A stretch of DNA of 8,091 nt from Candidatus Woesearchaeota archaeon. Lineage in GTDB: Archaea > Nanobdellota > Nanobdellia > Woesearchaeales > UBA525. The stretch spans positions 1 to 8,091 of the forward strand of contig RFKA01000078.1 in the NCBI GenBank assembly GCA_003694385.1. The letters are read 5' to 3'. Shown piece by piece: positions 6,487 to 8,091 of the stretch (positions within the stretch are counted from its first letter, which is position 1; every line of letters begins with the position of its first letter). The translations under genes and the position numbers were made by a program. The notes below the pieces were generated by a model. It did no database searches. It was not told the origin of the DNA and was given only the letters and a program-made list of their open reading frames with translations.

Positions 6487-7434
6487 ATGGGGCTGAGGAA
6501 GTTACAACTCATAGCGGGTAAAACCTACACGGTTTCCGTGCCGAAGCAGTGGGCAAGCAGGCATGGCTTGCGGGCGAGTGATGAGGTGCACGTCGTCGAG
6601 CAGGATGACGGCTCACTCGTCGTGAGTCCCGAACAAGTGCGGGAGTCAATGCCGACGCAGTTCACGCTCTCTATTGACAAGACGACACGCTCTGTTGATG
6701 AAGCGCTCGTCGCGCTCTACTACCTCGGCGCGCACACAATAACGATGCACGCGAGCGGAGAATTCACGAAGGAACTCAAGGCGCGTATTCGGCGAACAGT
6801 CACGCTCCTCACCGGGATGGAGATCGCCTACGAGGACCGAAACGAGCTACGCATCGTCGTACTCCTCGACGAGTCACGCGTCGATGTGCACCAGGCGCTC
6901 TACCGCATCAGCCTCCTCATCGAGCAGTCACTCGCCTCGTTTGACGCAGTCGAGCCGCACGAACTCACGATGAACGAGGACGAGACAGACCGCCTCTACC
7001 ACCTCGCCGTGAAGGTGCTCTCACGCAGCATTGAGAACTCAACGATACTCTCGTCCGCAGGCGTCAAAAACCTCTACATAATTCCCTCCTACCTCCTCAT
7101 CGCTAAGAAGCTCGAGAACATCATGGACGCGGCGTACGACGCGGGCATGCTCCTGCACGAGCGCCGCGCGCGCCTCTCCTTGCCAGACTTCGTCGACTAT
7201 GTGAAGGAGACGCTCGAGGCGAGCCTGCGCCACCTCATCAAGCATAAGAAGCTCCCCTATAAGAAAACGCGTCGGCGCGTCTACGAGAGTCATCTCCGCT
7301 CCATTCATCGTCTGAAGGACCGCCAGCTCGCGATGTACCTGGGCCTCATCCTCCGCTACCTCCGCGACATTGAGGAAGCAGTCTTCACCGTCTCTTTCAG
7401 TCGCCGCATGCGCGAAACGGTTAAAAAGGGTTGA
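6487..7434 (+). CDS. PhoU-family regulator with N-terminal SpoVT/AbrB DNA-binding domain
   Basis: 315 aa cytosolic protein. Residues 1-48 form a swapped-hairpin AbrB-like domain: LRKLQLIAGKTYTVSVPKQW followed by a GLRASDEVHV strand and DGSLVVSPE, the typical pattern of archaeal AbrB/MazE folds. The rest is helical and matches the duplicated PhoU helical bundle, including the acidic stretch MNEDETDRLYHLAVKVLSRS that aligns with the PhoU E/D-x-x-x-D metal-binding style motif. Archaeal proteins of this design are annotated as phosphate-uptake regulators and probably couple phosphate status to transcription. No pst transporter genes or two-component genes are beside it here, so its targets are unknown. 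The frame extends to a TTG at 6484; the ATG at 6487 is the natural start, nearly leaderless behind a TATA box. Fold assignment is good; the phosphate role is inferred from family. Confidence 0.85.
   Translation: MGLRKLQLIAGKTYTVSVPKQWASRHGLRASDEVHVVEQDDGSLVVSPEQVRESMPTQFTLSIDKTTRSVDEALVALYYLGAHTITMHASGEFTKELKARIRRTVTLLTGMEIAYEDRNELRIVVLLDESRVDVHQALYRISLLIEQSLASFDAVEPHELTMNEDETDRLYHLAVKVLSRSIENSTILSSAGVKNLYIIPSYLLIAKKLENIMDAAYDAGMLLHERRARLSLPDFVDYVKETLEASLRHLIKHKKLPYKKTRRRVYESHLRSIHRLKDRQLAMYLGLILRYLRDIEEAVFTVSFSRRMRETVKKG
7421..7427 (+). promoter_or_regulatory. TATA-like box for tRNA-Pro
   Basis: TTAAAAA is centred 30 bases upstream of the first base of the tRNA (7454). It lies inside the last codons of the AbrB-PhoU gene. 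The spacing matches archaeal tRNA promoters, so the tRNA is probably transcribed independently. Confidence 0.5.
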
Positions 7435-7453
7435 GCAGTCCAGCAAGCACCAC

Positions 7454-7528
7454 GGGGTTGTGGTCTAGCTTGGCTAGGATTCGCCCTTGGGGTGGGCGAG
7501 GTCGGGGGTTCGAATCCTCCCAACCCCA
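7454..7528 (+). tRNA. tRNA-Pro (anticodon GGG)
   Basis: A full cloverleaf can be folded by hand. Acceptor stem GGGGTTG/CAACCCC (7454-7460 with 7521-7527) is perfect. The D-stem is 7463-7466 with 7477-7480, including two G-U pairs, with A14 and the GG of the D-loop. Anticodon stem CGCCC/GGGCG (7482-7486 with 7494-7498) closes a 7-base loop TTGGGGT. The T-arm is GGGGG/CCTCC with loop TTCGAAT and one G-U pair. The anticodon at 7489-7491 is GGG, reading CCC and CCU proline codons, and G37 follows as is usual for proline tRNAs. Discriminator is A at 7528. CCA is not encoded and there is no intron. Confidence 0.95.
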
Positions 7529-7532
7529 TTCT
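7514..7532 (+). repeat. 19-bp direct repeat, copy 1 (tRNA-Pro 3' end)
   Basis: ATCCTCCCAACCCCATTCT covers the 3' end of the tRNA from the T-loop through the acceptor stem and discriminator, plus four bases beyond the gene. It is repeated exactly 78 bases downstream. A copy of a tRNA 3' end reaching slightly past the gene is the usual form of an integrase attachment site, but no integrase is in view. Confidence 0.85.
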
Positions 7533-7534
7533 CA

Positions 7535-7551
7535 GGGAGCCTTGTGCTCCC
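7535..7551 (+). other. Hairpin downstream of tRNA-Pro
   Basis: GGGAGC (7535-7540) pairs perfectly with GCTCCC (7546-7551) around a 5-base loop, beginning six bases after the tRNA end. No T-run follows it, so it is not a simple terminator. It may be part of the tRNA trailer or of an inserted element. Confidence 0.5.
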
Positions 7552-7560
7552 TTCGGAGGA

Positions 7561-7602
7561 GTTGGGATGACCCAAGAGCTCTGCTCGCGGGATCCTCCCA
7601 AC
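7561..7602 (+). other. Branchless stem-loop containing part of the second repeat copy
   Basis: GTTGGGA (7561-7567) pairs perfectly with TCCCAAC (7596-7602). Inside it, CCC (7571-7573) can pair with GGG (7589-7591) and GAGC (7576-7579) with GCTC (7583-7586). An alternative pairing joins GGAGGA (7555-7560) to TCCTCC (7593-7598). The structure is followed by a T-run, so it may be the transcript end of the tRNA unit or a small RNA. No box C/D or H/ACA pattern was recognised. Confidence 0.4.
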
Positions 7603-7610
7603 CCCATTCT
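7592..7610 (+). repeat. 19-bp direct repeat, copy 2 (displaced tRNA 3' end)
   Basis: Exact second copy of ATCCTCCCAACCCCATTCT, 78 bases after the first. It lacks the rest of a tRNA upstream: the preceding bases do not form D, anticodon or T arms. It is therefore a fragment, either an attachment-site remnant or a small duplication. Confidence 0.85.
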
Positions 7611-7617
7611 TTTTATG
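7609..7617 (+). promoter_or_regulatory. T-run / TATA-like box before the deaminase gene
   Basis: CTTTTTATG has a five-T run (7610-7614) that fits archaeal transcription termination after the tRNA and the stem-loop. It is also centred about 30 bases upstream of the ATG at 7642, the TATA position for a leaderless start. Both roles are inferred from position. Confidence 0.4.
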
Positions 7618-7641
7618 CTTGGGCTCATTCCTCTCTCTTTG

Positions 7642-8091
7642 ATGGGTGGCTGGCTACCAGCGAGTAGAATTGATAGAACGATCGATAAGGGCATCGCTGA
7701 CCTGCTTAGTTTCGCGTATGACTATGCGTGGCGTTTTAGCGATGACCCGCGTACGAAGAACGGCGCCGTCCTGGCGAAGCGCTCAGGAGCATACTTCGAT
7801 ATCCTGAGTTTCGGCGCGAACCAGTTCCCTCCTGGAACGAGGGTGACGCAGGAATTGCTGCACAACCACGAAGAGAAACTCGCGAACATTATTCACGCAG
7901 AGGATAACTGTCTGCGTTGGGCTGTTGGTGTGCCGACGAGCGGGCTCATGATGGTGAGCCCGTGGGCGCCGTGCTATGATTGTGCTGTGCGGATCGTTGA
8001 CGCGGGCCTCGAAGCGCTCTACGTGCACGCGCAGGCGCTCATGCGCACACCGCCCGACTGGCGTTCTTCAATCGAGCGTGGCGTCGAGCAC
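7642..8091 (+). CDS. dCMP/cytidine deaminase-family zinc protein (3' end outside window)
   Basis: Partial gene: 150 codons are open to the window edge with no stop. The zinc-dependent deaminase signature is intact: SDDPRTKNGAVL (33-44) resembles the substrate-binding strand of dCMP deaminases, IIHAEDN gives H85 and the proton-shuttling E87, and PWAPCYDCA gives C111 and C114. The likely reaction is deamination of a cytosine-type base or nucleotide, most probably dCMP to dUMP for thymidylate synthesis, but nucleic-acid or other nucleotide deaminases of the same fold cannot be excluded. The ATG at 7642 is chosen because the motif positions then match the family and a TATA-like box lies 30 bases upstream; an AT-richer first 15 codons precede the core. 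Leucine codons are split evenly between CTC and CTG (five each of 13), while the other genes here strongly prefer CTC. It sits just after the tRNA 3'-end repeat, which would fit transfer with a mobile element. Confidence 0.82.
   Translation, partial: MGGWLPASRIDRTIDKGIADLLSFAYDYAWRFSDDPRTKNGAVLAKRSGAYFDILSFGANQFPPGTRVTQELLHNHEEKLANIIHAEDNCLRWAVGVPTSGLMMVSPWAPCYDCAVRIVDAGLEALYVHAQALMRTPPDWRSSIERGVEH

Noticed and set aside
7535..7610. Possibility of a second complete tRNA after tRNA-Pro
   Set aside because: Only the 3' end is repeated; no D arm, anticodon arm or T arm can be folded upstream of the second copy.
7356..7694. Open frames on both strands across tRNA-Pro and its repeat
   Set aside because: They run through the tRNA; the minus-strand product contains the well-known GGFEPPTSP-like peptide that arises from translating tRNA genes.
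7783..8028. Minus-strand open frame opposite the deaminase gene
   Set aside because: It is antisense to the conserved HAE and PCxxC motifs and shows no recognisable domain.
1..8091. CRISPR array, insertion sequence or rRNA
   Set aside because: No regularly spaced repeats, transposase motifs, terminal inverted repeats or rRNA signatures were seen.

Overview
The window is most likely a chromosomal piece from an archaeon with a compact, GC-rich genome (roughly 60% GC by eye). Four things point to archaea. Several genes start 28-34 bases downstream of a TATA-like box with almost no leader. The tRNA has no encoded CCA. There is a Rad50-type ATPase with a short zinc-hook coiled coil. An AbrB-PhoU fusion regulator, common in archaea, is also present. 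I cannot assign a lineage; a DPANN group is possible but unproven.

Layout from left to right. A minus-strand corrinoid adenosyltransferase gene (cobO/btuR family) is divergent from a plus-strand gene for a membrane-anchored calcineurin-like phosphoesterase of the YkuE type. A Rad50-like zinc-hook ATPase gene follows on the plus strand. Convergent with it is a two-gene minus-strand operon (positions 6359 to 3904) whose frames overlap by four bases (ATGA). Both products combine an N-terminal helix-turn-helix or winged-helix-like region with a calcineurin-like phosphoesterase domain. They are paralogs: the second keeps metal-ligand motifs, with an Asp/Asn swap, while the first has lost most of them. 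Then come a divergent AT-rich promoter region, an AbrB-PhoU regulator, a tRNA-Pro(GGG), a short structured region carrying a 19-bp copy of the tRNA 3' end, and the start of a dCMP-deaminase-like gene that runs off the window.

Themes. The left part is cofactor and membrane housekeeping. The middle holds an SMC-type ATPase and, tail to tail with it, an active/inactive-looking pair of DNA-binding-like phosphoesterases; a functional link is only inference, but this is the most unusual part of the window. The right end has signs of a tRNA-associated insertion: a direct repeat of the tRNA 3' end, hairpins between the copies, and a deaminase gene with somewhat different codon choice. Intergenic spaces are short, and promoter boxes often sit on the stop codon or T-run of the preceding gene.
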